NCBI GenBank assembly: GCA_036924835.1
Contig: JBAGRR010000001.1
Span: forward strand, 2,495,001 to 2,559,000
Source of the DNA: Nitrobacteraceae bacterium AZCC 1564
GTDB taxonomy: Bacteria; Pseudomonadota; Alphaproteobacteria; Rhizobiales; Xanthobacteraceae
DNA length: 64,000 bases
Direction of reading: 5' to 3'
Positions 43,822 to 53,044 of this stretch are shown here, in pieces. Within the stretch, counting starts at the first letter, position 1. Each line of letters begins with the position of its first letter. Made by a program: the position numbers and the translations under genes. The notes under the pieces were generated by a model that saw only the letters and a program-made list of their open reading frames with translations, was not told where the DNA came from and searched no databases.

Positions 43822-45160
43822 GGATAAACTCTGTTTCTACCCAACGGGTATGAACGGAAGATTCGATAAAATCTGAATTCGTCAGCAGTTTCCGGTGAAA
43901 CGGAATCGTTGTCGCGAGGCCTTCGACTTCGAAGCAATCCAGCGCCCGTATGGAGCGAGCGATGGCATCCGGACGATCGGATCCATGCACGATGAGCTTA
44001 CCCAGTAACGAATCGTAATGCCGCGGCACCGAATAGCCGCGGTAGACATGACTATCGAAGCGGACACCGGGAAATTTGGGTGGATTCCATTTTGTCAAAG
44101 TGCCGGGAGACGGAACGAAGCCATGTTCGGGATCTTCGGCATTTATGCGGAATTCGATCGCATGGCCTGAGGCCTTAACGTCGTCTTGAACGAAGGAAAG
44201 CCGCTCACCGCTCGCGACGCGCAATTGTTCTGCGACTAAGTCGATCCCGGTGAGCATTTCAGTGACAGGATGCTCGACCTGAATGCGCGTATTCATCTCG
44301 ATGAAGTAGAATTCTTTCGTCGCAGAGTCATAGATAAACTCGACCGTCCCCGCGCCGACATAGCCAATCCCCGCCGCGAGCTTTGTCGCTGCAGCGCAGA
44401 TGTCGCGTCGCTTTCGAGCGTCAAGGACCGGAGAAGGCCCCTCCTCGATCAGCTTCTGGTGTCGGCGCTGCACACTGCAATCACGCTCCCACAAGTGGGT
44501 GACGTTCCCATACTTGTCGCCAAAGACCTGAACCTCGATATGACGGACTGCGGGAATGAAACGCTCGAGATAGACATTGCCGTTTCCAAACGCAGCCAAC
44601 GCCTCGCGTGAAGCCTGCGTAAACAAGGACGGAAACGACGAAGCATCCGGCGCGACGCGCATCCCGCGTCCTCCACCGCCTGCCAGCGCCTTCAACAGAA
44701 TTGGATACCCGACCTCTGAAGCGGCATCGATGGCGAGGCCTGCATCGTCGAACGCATCTCCCGATCCCGGCACGACAGGAACACCGAGCCTTTTTGCCGT
44801 TCGGCGAGCCTCGGACTTATCGCCCATCATTGTGATGGCCTCGGAGGACGGACCGACAAAATTGATCTTTTGAGCAGTGCAGGCCTCCGCGAAATCCGCA
44901 CGCTCGGAAAGAAATCCATACCCCGGATGCAACGCATCACAGTTCAAGGACTGGGCCACCTGCAGAATGGTGTTTGGGTCGAGATAACTTTGCGAGGCCG
45001 CCGCTAATCCGATCTTCACCGCCTGATCGGCCGCCCAGACGTGAGGGGAGTTCGCGTCGGCCTCTGAATAGATCGCCACAGTTTCAAGACCGAGCTTTCG
45101 GCACGCACGGATGATCCGTAGCGCGATCTCCCCCCTATTGGCGATTAGGAGACGTTTCAT
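43799..45160 (-). CDS. Biotin carboxylase subunit (AccC-like)
   Basis: A 453-residue ATP-grasp enzyme of normal length. The N-terminal motif is LIANRGEIALR, the glycine-rich ATP loop is GGGGRGM (about 163-169), and EMNTRIQVEHPVTE carries catalytic residues. It carboxylates biotin on the carrier protein with ATP and bicarbonate. The ATG at 45160 begins the usual MKRLLIANRG; an in-frame start at 45211 adds 17 unmatched residues. It is the first gene of the minus-strand operon accC-pycB-like-BKACE-accB-bioF, divergent to an IclR regulator. Confidence 0.92.
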   Translation of the reverse strand: MKRLLIANRGEIALRIIRACRKLGLETVAIYSEADANSPHVWAADQAVKIGLAAASQSYLDPNTILQVAQSLNCDALHPGYGFLSERADFAEACTAQKINFVGPSSEAITMMGDKSEARRTAKRLGVPVVPGSGDAFDDAGLAIDAASEVGYPILLKALAGGGGRGMRVAPDASSFPSLFTQASREALAAFGNGNVYLERFIPAVRHIEVQVFGDKYGNVTHLWERDCSVQRRHQKLIEEGPSPVLDARKRRDICAAATKLAAGIGYVGAGTVEFIYDSATKEFYFIEMNTRIQVEHPVTEMLTGIDLVAEQLRVASGERLSFVQDDVKASGHAIEFRINAEDPEHGFVPSPGTLTKWNPPKFPGVRFDSHVYRGYSVPRHYDSLLGKLIVHGSDRPDAIARSIRALDCFEVEGLATTIPFHRKLLTNSDFIESSVHTRWVETEFIHGQKQAN

Positions 45161-45256
45161 GAATGACGCCCAATTCATCCGTTTTTCGGATATAAACTTA
45201 TTGAATGTCAAAAAAATTCATCTTGCAAGTATTTTATTTTCGTATTTTGATAGCGA

Positions 45257-46192
45257 ATGATCTCAATTCACGACGACCGAACATCTCAAGACGGCGAGTT
45301 CAGGGACGACCCAGCATCCGAGCCCGCGCAACTTGCTAAAGCCGGGGAAAGCTTCAGCGGCCTTCCCTCAATGAAGGCATTCGCTTTTCTCGAAGCGATC
45401 GCACAAGCGCAGCGGCCGCTAAGCGTTTCCGAGTTCAGTGCGCTATTGAATGTTCCGCAGCCCACCGCCCATCGCATCGTCCATATGCTGGAGGTGGAAA
45501 ATCTTCTTGCGCGAGAGCCTGACAGCAGGCGCTACGGACCTGGAGATCGGCTCGCCAAACTGAGCCTCGATCTTCTGTCTGTGTCCGTGCGGCTGGCACC
45601 GCGCCGTGCGGTCCTGGAAGAGCTTTCAAAGGCTGTTGGCGAGACTTGTAATTTCGGAATTCTCGTCGGCAATCACCTCATGTATCTCGACCGTGTCGAG
45701 GCTGGCTGGCCATTTGGCCTGAGGTTCGAGCCGGGATCCCGCGTACCGCTCCACTGCACGTCGATGGGAAAGCTATTTCTGAGTTTCCTCACTCCTGAGC
45801 AGCGACGGCGAGTTCTCTCCACCACACCGCTCCACTCCTATACCGAAAACACCATCACCGATCCGGTGCGGCTGGAAGAGGAATTTAGCCGCATCCGGGA
45901 GTCGAATATCTCGACGGATAATCAGGAATTCCTGGCCGGCGTTGTTTGCGTCGCCGTTCCCGTTCGCTCTTCGAATGGAAGTGTGGTTGCAGCCTTAGCG
46001 ATCTCGGCTCCGGTCGCGCGCATGACGCTCAACCGTGGACTCCAACATGTTCCGCTCTTGCGGAATGCAGCCACGAAAATTGAAGCGATACTGGCCGATC
46101 AGAAGCTGGAAAAAAATTCGCTCGATAAAAAGGGACAAGGAAAAAAACCAGTAGGTGGAGGAATACATGAATCCCCGAAGGACCCAAGGTGA
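45257..46192 (+). CDS. IclR family transcriptional regulator (paralogue 1)
   Basis: A 311-residue regulator. The winged helix is at about 32-100 (KAFAFLEAIA, LNVPQPTAHRIVHMLE) and the IclR effector domain at about 110-285, with GETCNFGIL, LHCTSMGKLFLS, YTENTI and DNQEFLAGVVCVAVPV. The last three patterns are almost repeated in the second IclR at 53045. It is divergent to the biotin carboxylase operon across a 96-base AT-rich spacer and overlaps the transporter gene downstream by 26 bases, so it probably controls both. Confidence 0.9.
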   Translation: MISIHDDRTSQDGEFRDDPASEPAQLAKAGESFSGLPSMKAFAFLEAIAQAQRPLSVSEFSALLNVPQPTAHRIVHMLEVENLLAREPDSRRYGPGDRLAKLSLDLLSVSVRLAPRRAVLEELSKAVGETCNFGILVGNHLMYLDRVEAGWPFGLRFEPGSRVPLHCTSMGKLFLSFLTPEQRRRVLSTTPLHSYTENTITDPVRLEEEFSRIRESNISTDNQEFLAGVVCVAVPVRSSNGSVVAALAISAPVARMTLNRGLQHVPLLRNAATKIEAILADQKLEKNSLDKKGQGKKPVGGGIHESPKDPR

Positions 46193-47486
46193 ACTTTCCC
46201 CGACGACAGTAACAATAGCAAGCACAATTGGCGCAACGATCGAGTGGTATGACTTCTTCCTTTATGGGGTGGTCACACCAATCGTTCTAAACAAACTCTT
46301 CTTTCCCTCCTACGATCCGGCCGTCGGCGTCGCACTTGCTTATGCGACTTTCGCCATAGGCTTTATCGCAAGACCCGTCGGAGGTCTGATTTTCGGTCAC
46401 TACGGCGACAAGATCGGACGCAAGCGAATGCTTATCGTCACGATCCTGATCATGGGTCTCTCGACATTCGCGATCGGTTTCGTGCCCACCTACGATTCTA
46501 TTGGACTATGGGCACCCGCGATCTTGATAGGGCTTCGCATTCTCCAAGGCATCGGGCTTGGCGGAGAATGGGGTGGCGCGGTCTTGATGGTGGTTGAGCA
46601 TGCGCCACCAGGACGACGCGGATACTTTGGGGCGTGGCCGCAAGCCGGCGCACCGGCAGGCTTGATCTTGAGCGCAGGGGTCGTCGCTCTGTTATCGCTC
46701 CTGCCGGAAGCAAGCTTCATGAGCTGGGGCTGGCGGATTGCATTCTGGCTCAGCGCCGTACTGATCGTGGTGGGAATATACATCCGATTGAAGATCTTCG
46801 AGACGCCCGACTTTGTGAAGATTCGAGAAAGTCATCAGACGGTAAAGCTGCCCGCCGTCGAGCTTCTCAAGCGCGAACCAAAACATGTCCTGTTGGGCAT
46901 GGGTGCCAGATATATCGAGGGCGCGTGGTTCAATCTCTTCGGTGTGTTCATCATCTCATATCTGACCAACAATCTTCACCAGCCCCGCGGCTCCGCCCTT
47001 AATGCGGTGATTGTCGCATCGTTTCTCATGATCATTTTCATGCCGATCTTCGGCCATCTGTCAGATAAAATTGGTCGGCGCGCGGTCTATGGCTGGGGAA
47101 GCATTATTCTGGGCACCGTGATCTTTCCGGCATTCTGGCTCATGAGTCTCGGACCCGTAGCAGCCATGATAACCGTGGCCGTCTGTCTCGGCATCTTGTA
47201 CTCGGCGGTTCTCGGAACAGAAGCCGCGCTCTTTTCGGAGCAATTCAGCACAGAGATCCGGTATTCGGGGATTTCGCTCGTCTACCAGTTCTCAGGTATC
47301 TTCGCGAGCGGGCTGACTCCGCTGATCGCATCTGCGCTCATCATCTACAATGGTGGCCAGCCTTGGCTGCTATGCGCTTATATCGTTCTCGTCTCACTTA
47401 TCAGTGCGATATCGGCATACTTCATGCGCGAAGGAAGCGTACAGAGCGCGGCGCCGATATCCGCCGAACAGCTGCAGTATCGCTGA
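46167..47486 (+). CDS. MFS transporter, metabolite:H+ symporter (MHS) type
   Basis: A 439-residue, 12-segment major facilitator of the MHS family (relatives of ShiA, KgtP, ProP). TIEWYDFFLYG lies in the first segment, GHYGDKIGRKR is the loop 2-3 signature, and GLGGEWGGAVLM is in segment 4. These proteins import carboxylic acids or betaines with protons. GGAGGAATAC precedes the ATG at 46167. It shares a transcript with the IclR gene. It likely brings in the substrate of the carboxylase/BKACE pathway or a related acid. Confidence 0.92.
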   Translation: MNPRRTQGELSPTTVTIASTIGATIEWYDFFLYGVVTPIVLNKLFFPSYDPAVGVALAYATFAIGFIARPVGGLIFGHYGDKIGRKRMLIVTILIMGLSTFAIGFVPTYDSIGLWAPAILIGLRILQGIGLGGEWGGAVLMVVEHAPPGRRGYFGAWPQAGAPAGLILSAGVVALLSLLPEASFMSWGWRIAFWLSAVLIVVGIYIRLKIFETPDFVKIRESHQTVKLPAVELLKREPKHVLLGMGARYIEGAWFNLFGVFIISYLTNNLHQPRGSALNAVIVASFLMIIFMPIFGHLSDKIGRRAVYGWGSIILGTVIFPAFWLMSLGPVAAMITVAVCLGILYSAVLGTEAALFSEQFSTEIRYSGISLVYQFSGIFASGLTPLIASALIIYNGGQPWLLCAYIVLVSLISAISAYFMREGSVQSAAPISAEQLQYR

Positions 47487-47523
47487 GAGTCCGCTTTCCG
47501 CATCCCCACCTGGAGAATTCAAC

Positions 47524-48297
47524 ATGCAGGCGAGTCCTGATCCGCTGTTTTCTGTCAACGGGCAGTCGATCTTGGTGGCGGGCGGAACCGGTGGCCTTGG
47601 CACGGCCATCGCCAGAGAGCTCTGCCGCCGCGGAGCTCGAGTCGTGGTGGCTGACATCGACAAAGTCCGCGCTGAGAGCCTTGCTAAGGAGTTGATTGGT
47701 GACGGTGGTCAGGCCAACGGCATAGGACTCGACGTGGTTGCTGATGAATCATGTCGAGCCGCGGTGGCACACACGATTGATACATTCGGCCAAATTGACG
47801 GGCTCGTGAATGCCAGCGGAATTTATAGAGTTGCCCCTGCCCTTGAATTGAACGACTTGGACTGGGACAACACGATCAACATCAATCTGACAGGCGCCTT
47901 TCGGCTTGCACGCGCCGCCGGCGCGGCAATGACGAAGCAAAACAGTGGAAGTATCATCACCGTTACCTCCGTTTCCAGCGCCGTCGCCAACCCCTACTAT
48001 GCCGCTTACGCGGCAAGCAAGGCGGGTGCGGCGCATTTGACGCGCGTTCTCGCCCTTGAATGGGCCCCATTAGGAGTTCGCGTGAACGCTATAGGACCAG
48101 CAACCACTGCGACACCGCTGACGAAAGATATTTTCAATAACCCCGCGACCGCAGGAAATGCGCTCTCGAAAATTCCGATGAATCGCTTTGGTACGCCGGA
48201 CGACCTGCTCGCTGGTGTGATTTATCTGCTCGCGCCGGGGAGCACCTTCATGACAGGACAAGTCCTCTACATCGACGGGGGGCGCACCATCTTTTAG
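47524..48297 (+). CDS. SDR family oxidoreductase
   Basis: A 257-residue short-chain dehydrogenase with cofactor motif AGGTGGLG, VNASG in place of NNAG, catalytic YAASK, and the C-terminal GQVLYIDGG. Asp in VVADIDK after the second strand favours NAD(H). GGAGAATTCAAC precedes the ATG at 47524; an in-frame frame from 47350 would overlap the MFS gene. It is the third gene of the iclR-mhs-sdr unit and could oxidise a beta-hydroxy acid or a secondary alcohol to the ketone used by the carboxylase/BKACE pair. Confidence 0.9.
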   Translation: MQASPDPLFSVNGQSILVAGGTGGLGTAIARELCRRGARVVVADIDKVRAESLAKELIGDGGQANGIGLDVVADESCRAAVAHTIDTFGQIDGLVNASGIYRVAPALELNDLDWDNTININLTGAFRLARAAGAAMTKQNSGSIITVTSVSSAVANPYYAAYAASKAGAAHLTRVLALEWAPLGVRVNAIGPATTATPLTKDIFNNPATAGNALSKIPMNRFGTPDDLLAGVIYLLAPGSTFMTGQVLYIDGGRTIF

Positions 48298-48319
48298 GCC
48301 CTGCGCTCTCCCATGCAGA

Positions 48320-49036
48320 TTAGCCGATCACGACTGTGATCACGCCAAAGATCAGCATCAACGTAAGCGCGATGAGCCTGGCGCCAAAGTCATTCAACTT
48401 GTGAAACAGTTTCATGCCGACAAAAATCGACCCGAGATAGATTACGCATAGAAGACAGACCCAGCTCGCGGGCGGCGCGGAGCGTTCCGCGTTGTGGAGC
48501 GTAGCAACCACGCCGACCAGAGATGTGATGCTGATAAAGACAGTCAGGATCGCCCGTGTCGTCTTCGCCGGATCAGGGCCGGATAGAAGAAAAAGAATCA
48601 CCGGAGGCGCCCCAATGCTTGTCGCCCCAAGCAAAACTCCGCTCAGCGCACCAACGGCTGCGGTCAATGATGGGGTTGGATGTCTGGAGTAGCGAATACC
48701 GCTCATCAGCGCCAAGCTGAAAACAACCACCGCCCCGCCGATGAGGCGCCGCGAGGAGGACGGGTCAAGAGACGTAAGCAAAGCACTCCCAATCGGCACA
48801 GTCAGGCATGCCGGCGCCGTCAGTAGTATGAGCCGGCCCAGTCGAACGTCTCCATAAATGGCGGGGACCATGATAAGGGCCGCTGCGGTCTCGATGGCTA
48901 AGACGATGATGATGGCCGGAACTCCTCCGAGCACAACACTCAGCAGGGGCGTCATCAGCATTGCGCCGCCGAATCCCGTGATGCCGCGTAAAACCCCCGC
49001 GAGCATAACGGTAAAAATGACGAGCCCTATAGTCAT
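48320..49036 (-). CDS. TauE/SafE family sulfite/organoanion exporter-like protein
   Basis: A 238-residue membrane protein with about seven segments and the TauE/SafE pattern GITGFGGAMLMTPLLS near the N-terminus and GATSIGAPPVILFLL in the middle. Members export sulfite, sulfoacetate or other organic anions. It is the last gene of the minus-strand operon 53045-48320, 112 bases after the ATPase. If the imported compound carries a sulfonate, this protein could export sulfite; the link is inference. Confidence 0.85.
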   Translation of the reverse strand: MTIGLVIFTVMLAGVLRGITGFGGAMLMTPLLSVVLGGVPAIIIVLAIETAAALIMVPAIYGDVRLGRLILLTAPACLTVPIGSALLTSLDPSSSRRLIGGAVVVFSLALMSGIRYSRHPTPSLTAAVGALSGVLLGATSIGAPPVILFLLSGPDPAKTTRAILTVFISITSLVGVVATLHNAERSAPPASWVCLLCVIYLGSIFVGMKLFHKLNDFGARLIALTLMLIFGVITVVIG

Positions 49037-49148
49037 CGCGCGCCCACCCCCGCGTATCGAAATCGCGAGCCCGCACCGGAATACGAGGGCTGCGGATTTT
49101 TCACCTGCCGGCTGATCAACGGACTTCAGAACGATCGCTCACAGAACC

Positions 49149-49985
49149 TCAATGCGTATCGTCTTCATCCTCTGACGCACTCAGCACCAACTCCCTGATC
49201 TGAGAGCGCATTGCAATGACCTCAGGATCGGCTTCGTCCCGCGGCCGCGCGGCCTTAATCTCGATGACCGCACGCACAGAACCGGGTCGGCCAGCCATCA
49301 CGATAACCTTGTCCGCGAGATAAACTGCTTCCTCAATGCTATGAGTGACAAATAGCACTGTCTTGCGCTGCTGCTCCCATATGCGCAGAAGCTCGCGCTG
49401 CAAATTGTTGCGCGTATACGCATCGAGCGCGCCGAACGGCTCATCCATCAGCAAGGCTTCAGGATGCACGGCGAGCGCGCGCGCGATCGCAACGCGTTGC
49501 TTCATCCCGCCGGAAAGCTCAGATGGATAACTCTTCGCAAACTTCGACAGCCGAACGAGCCGAAGGTAATTCGCGACAATTTCATCCCGCTCCTTTCTTG
49601 ACGTACCCAGAACGTCCAGGCCAAAGCCGATGTTGTCTTCAACCGAGAGCCAGGGAAACAGGGCAAATTCTTGGAACACCATGACGCGGCTCGCTCTTGG
49701 CCGCGTCACCTGGTTGCCGCCGACAAGGACCTCACCCGTGGTCGGCTGGAGAAATCCGGCGACAATATTGAGCAAAGTCGACTTTCCGCCTCCACTTGGA
49801 CCGACGATGCATGCGAATTCCTTCTCCGCAATGCCAAGCGTCGTACTGGAGAGAGCTTCGACTGGAGCGCCCCTTCGCGGAAAGAAGGTTTTGCTGACAT
49901 CCCTGATGTCTACAAAAGGCTTCGAGGGTGCTGGAGTTGGTGCCATTCGCGCAAACGAGACAATAGAGTTCGATGAATACGACAT
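49149..49985 (-). CDS. ABC transporter ATP-binding protein, SsuB/TauB type
   Basis: A 278-residue ATPase with Walker A GPSGGGKS, signature LSGGMKQR and Walker B ALLMDEPFGALDA. It works with the permease at 50770 and the binding protein at 51683. It is separated from the permease by the SDR gene and starts 3 bases after the SDR stop. A later ATG at 49946 would remove 13 residues; it has no better ribosome site. Confidence 0.9.
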   Translation of the reverse strand: MSYSSNSIVSFARMAPTPAPSKPFVDIRDVSKTFFPRRGAPVEALSSTTLGIAEKEFACIVGPSGGGKSTLLNIVAGFLQPTTGEVLVGGNQVTRPRASRVMVFQEFALFPWLSVEDNIGFGLDVLGTSRKERDEIVANYLRLVRLSKFAKSYPSELSGGMKQRVAIARALAVHPEALLMDEPFGALDAYTRNNLQRELLRIWEQQRKTVLFVTHSIEEAVYLADKVIVMAGRPGSVRAVIEIKAARPRDEADPEVIAMRSQIRELVLSASEDEDDTH

Positions 49986-49988
49986 GAG

Positions 49989-50753
49989 TTAAGCTGCCAT
50001 CCAACCAGCGTCGACATTAAGCGCATGCCCGGTCACCAGATCTGCTGCAGGAGAAGCAAGATAAATTGCAGCGCCGACCAGATCATCGGGAGAACCAAAT
50101 CGCCCGCTCGGAATGCGCTGACGCATGCCACGTTCGTAGTTTTTATCTGTCATCCGTGATGCTGTGAGATCAGTCAGTATCATTCCGGGGCAAATTGCAT
50201 TCACCGTAATGGAATGCTTCGACCACTCAACCGCGAGAGCTCTTGTGAGGCCGAGCATCCCGGCTTTGGCTGCGCTGTATGCGACTGCAGAATGGATATT
50301 CGGAGCAACATGCCCCATGACGGAAGCGATGTTGATGATTCGCCCGGAGTGACCAGCTTTTATCAATTCAGATCCGACGTGCCGCGCACACAAAAACGCG
50401 CCGGTCAGATTGATGTCGATAATTCTCTGCCAGGTCGCGGTGGGATAGGATTCCGCCGGCCCAAGCACATTGATGCCGGCATTGTTGACGAGGATATCGA
50501 TCCTACCAATATCCTCTGCGACGCGGTCGAGCGCCTCATCGACGGAGGCCTCATCTGTCACGTCGCATTGATAGGCCGAGATGCCGACTTCCTTGGCATT
50601 CACGTTTTCCACAGCCACATCGAGCACGGCAACTTTCGCTCCGGCCGCATGGAAAGCCGACGCGATCGCCCATCCGATTCCTCGTCCGCCGCCTGTCACG
50701 ACCGCGACTTTGCCTTGAAGGGAAAAGAGACTCGCGGGATTCTTCATCTTCAT
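49989..50753 (-). CDS. SDR family oxidoreductase inside an ABC importer operon
   Basis: A 254-residue classical SDR with cofactor motif TGGGRGIG, NNAG motif VNNAGIN, catalytic YSAAK and C-terminal GHALNVDAGW. Asp in VLDVA favours NAD(H). The ATG at 50753 follows GGAAGGCGAA; longer starts at 50777 or 50819 overlap the permease gene. It lies between the permease (16 bases before) and ATPase (3 bases after) genes, so oxidation or reduction of the imported compound is the natural role. Confidence 0.9.
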   Translation of the reverse strand: MKMKNPASLFSLQGKVAVVTGGGRGIGWAIASAFHAAGAKVAVLDVAVENVNAKEVGISAYQCDVTDEASVDEALDRVAEDIGRIDILVNNAGINVLGPAESYPTATWQRIIDINLTGAFLCARHVGSELIKAGHSGRIINIASVMGHVAPNIHSAVAYSAAKAGMLGLTRALAVEWSKHSITVNAICPGMILTDLTASRMTDKNYERGMRQRIPSGRFGSPDDLVGAAIYLASPAADLVTGHALNVDAGWMAA

Positions 50754-50769
50754 TTCGCCTTCCGCAGTT

Positions 50770-51624
50770 CTAGCCATGATACCAAACCAGCAATCTGCTC
50801 TGGATGAGACGCAAGACACCCTCCATCACGATCCCCATAAAGCCGATGGCAATCATTCCGACGAAAATCACATCCGTGCGGAGGAAGTTGCGGGCATCTT
50901 CGATCATAAATCCAAGGCCTGATGTCGCCGCAACAAGTTCAGCCGCCACCAGAACCATCCACGCAACACCAAGGCCAATACGGGCGCCGGTAAATATGTT
51001 TGGCAGTGCCGCTGGCAAGACTACGCGCCGCAATATCATCAGCTCACTCGCGCAAAAATTTCGGGCAGCGCGAATGAGAACGGGATCGATGCCACGAACG
51101 CCATGAATTGTGTTTAATAGCACCGGAAAAAAACATCCGATCATGATGATGAAGATGTTTTGCTGAAGTCCAATCCCGAACCACAGAATGCTGATCGGAA
51201 TCCAGGCCAGCGGCGGAATCGGCCTAAGCAGCTCGATAATCGGGTTGAAGTACCTGTTAAATCGACCCCACCATCCCATCGCAATGCCAAGAGGGATCGC
51301 AATGACGCACACCGCTCCCCACGCAATGAGAACACGCTGAGTGCTCGCCACAATATGCTCGAAAAGAACACCCGATCGTATCAACTCCCACCCGGTCAAA
51401 ATGACGAGCGACGGCGGGGGCATCAGGATCGCGGCTCGCGGGTTGAGCCAGGGAAGGATCAACCGGCTCAGAATCTCCCATGCCAGCAGGAGCCCCCCGA
51501 TGGAAATTGCGCCAGCGAGATATCGCTCAATCTCGATAAACCAATTGGTCCGTTTCTTGACCGCGGATCGCGCCTTCGATGAAGTGACTACTCGCCTTGA
51601 ATCTTGACCTGCAAAGTCCGTCAT
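50770..51624 (-). CDS. ABC transporter permease, SsuC/TauC type
   Basis: A 284-residue inner-membrane permease with an N-terminal basic cytoplasmic region (about 1-30), then about six membrane segments and the loop VVLPAALPNIFTGARIG. The ATG at 51624 follows AGAGGCGGGT; a reading from 51690 would overlap the binding-protein gene. It is part of the importer for which 51683 encodes the binding protein. The substrate family (nitrate, taurine, alkanesulfonate, aromatic acids) cannot be narrowed by sequence. Confidence 0.88.
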   Translation of the reverse strand: MTDFAGQDSRRVVTSSKARSAVKKRTNWFIEIERYLAGAISIGGLLLAWEILSRLILPWLNPRAAILMPPPSLVILTGWELIRSGVLFEHIVASTQRVLIAWGAVCVIAIPLGIAMGWWGRFNRYFNPIIELLRPIPPLAWIPISILWFGIGLQQNIFIIMIGCFFPVLLNTIHGVRGIDPVLIRAARNFCASELMILRRVVLPAALPNIFTGARIGLGVAWMVLVAAELVAATSGLGFMIEDARNFLRTDVIFVGMIAIGFMGIVMEGVLRLIQSRLLVWYHG

Positions 51625-51682
51625 ACCCGCCTCTGTCTGGTTTAAGATGCACGGATGAATGATGCACGTAAGACAGAGAGGC

Positions 51683-52939
51683 TCAGGCACGATAAAGCTT
51701 ATTGCCGAACATCCAATCCCGCACCAAGTCGCCTTGCGCTGGGAATTGTTGAGCCACTGAAAGCGTGTCCTCGTTATCGTACTTCGGATAAGGAGGCTTG
51801 CTGACCGTTCCCGACCAGTCTTTTGGAATGAAGCAGGGCCGCGATGGTATTGTCCATCCGAGTCTGTTCAACGTCTCGATGGCAAATTGAGGTGCGAAGT
51901 TGTCGCTATATTGCTTCGGAGTTACCAATTGCGGCAGCCGACCCGATTCATGAAGCCAGGCAGCCACTCTTCCATTTTCGGCAGCCCAGAAATCGGGATT
52001 TGGGAAGAACCAATCCGGCTTGTAGAGATTGTTCAGCCTTTCATTGATGAGATTGATCATTTCCAGTGGATAGCCACGATACATCACATCCGCTTGGAAA
52101 GTCTTATTCGCTGCCGTCAAATCGTTACGAGTGTACAGGATCCCCTCGGCATAGCCATCAACAAGGGCCTGCACGACGTCGGGTACATTTTCGATCAGCT
52201 CACTCCGTACCCAGAAATTTCCCATGTAGAAGTTGTAGTCAAAGATGGAATCAATTTGCCGCGCATTTTTTCGCAGTAAGAGGTGATCCCAAACATAAGG
52301 AGCCCATTGCACAAATCCCGTAAGACCAGCCGGCATGATGAGCATGTCGGTCGGCTTCATGTTTTTCAGAATAACGTCTTTGTTCGCGTCTAGGCCGTGA
52401 CTGCGAAGCGCTTCCGCAAAATAAAACTCAGCGGAGGATCCCACGACGATGCCAAATGCCGGCTTTTCCGACATGGTCTTGATATCGGCAAGCGATTTGA
52501 GCGGAGAGTCTGGAGGGACGAGCGTCGCATGTTTAATGTTTGGATTGACGATAGCGACGCAACGAACCGGAAAACCGCGCGACAATAGCGTTGTGTAGGG
52601 AAAGTTTCCTTCGAGACCGACTTGGACTCTGCCTGCCGCGGCCGCTTCGTTGATTGCCGGTCCACTTAGGAAGGCGTTGACAACGGCTTCAAGCCCGCGC
52701 GCGGCGAAGAGGCCCTTTCCCACCGCAATCGGAAGCCCGGTGAAGGCTGGTTGATTGCCGATGGCAAGCGGCCACCATCCTTTGTCTTTCAGCCATTTTA
52801 TTGAATTGTCGGAGATGCGCTTGTAAGGCTGTTGCCAACCCCACTCATTAAAAGAGGCCGCCTGCGCTGCTGCACCATTGAACGCGCCGAGACTCGCTAC
52901 AGCCGACGCGCCGAGTGCAAGGAACTCTCTCCGATCCAT
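51683..52939 (-). CDS. ABC transporter substrate-binding protein, NMT1/nitrate-sulfonate-taurine type
   Basis: A 418-residue exported binding protein with a Tat-like N-terminus (DRREFLALGAS), a hydrophobic stretch and a cut near GAAAQA. The mature protein has the sulfonate/nitrate binder layout (GLPIAVGKGLFAARGL; GPAINEAAAAGRVQVGLEG). It is longer than most family members by about 70 residues because of its C-terminal part (about 310-418). It leads the transporter part of the minus-strand operon, 105 bases after the IclR gene. Confidence 0.87.
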   Translation of the reverse strand: MDRREFLALGASAVASLGAFNGAAAQAASFNEWGWQQPYKRISDNSIKWLKDKGWWPLAIGNQPAFTGLPIAVGKGLFAARGLEAVVNAFLSGPAINEAAAAGRVQVGLEGNFPYTTLLSRGFPVRCVAIVNPNIKHATLVPPDSPLKSLADIKTMSEKPAFGIVVGSSAEFYFAEALRSHGLDANKDVILKNMKPTDMLIMPAGLTGFVQWAPYVWDHLLLRKNARQIDSIFDYNFYMGNFWVRSELIENVPDVVQALVDGYAEGILYTRNDLTAANKTFQADVMYRGYPLEMINLINERLNNLYKPDWFFPNPDFWAAENGRVAAWLHESGRLPQLVTPKQYSDNFAPQFAIETLNRLGWTIPSRPCFIPKDWSGTVSKPPYPKYDNEDTLSVAQQFPAQGDLVRDWMFGNKLYRA

Positions 52940-53044
52940 AGTTGCTCCTCCCGTTTGGCAGTTTGGCCGTCTTCCGCGGCATTTTCTGCGGTGATTTTCT
53001 GCTACACGTTCATTCCCTTTTGGCCGCTATAGGCGCGCATCACA

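Noticed and set aside
51539-51550. ACCAATTGGT inside the ABC permease gene, the same core as the palindrome at 11642
   Set aside because: It is inside coding sequence far from any start; a chance match of a short string is likely.
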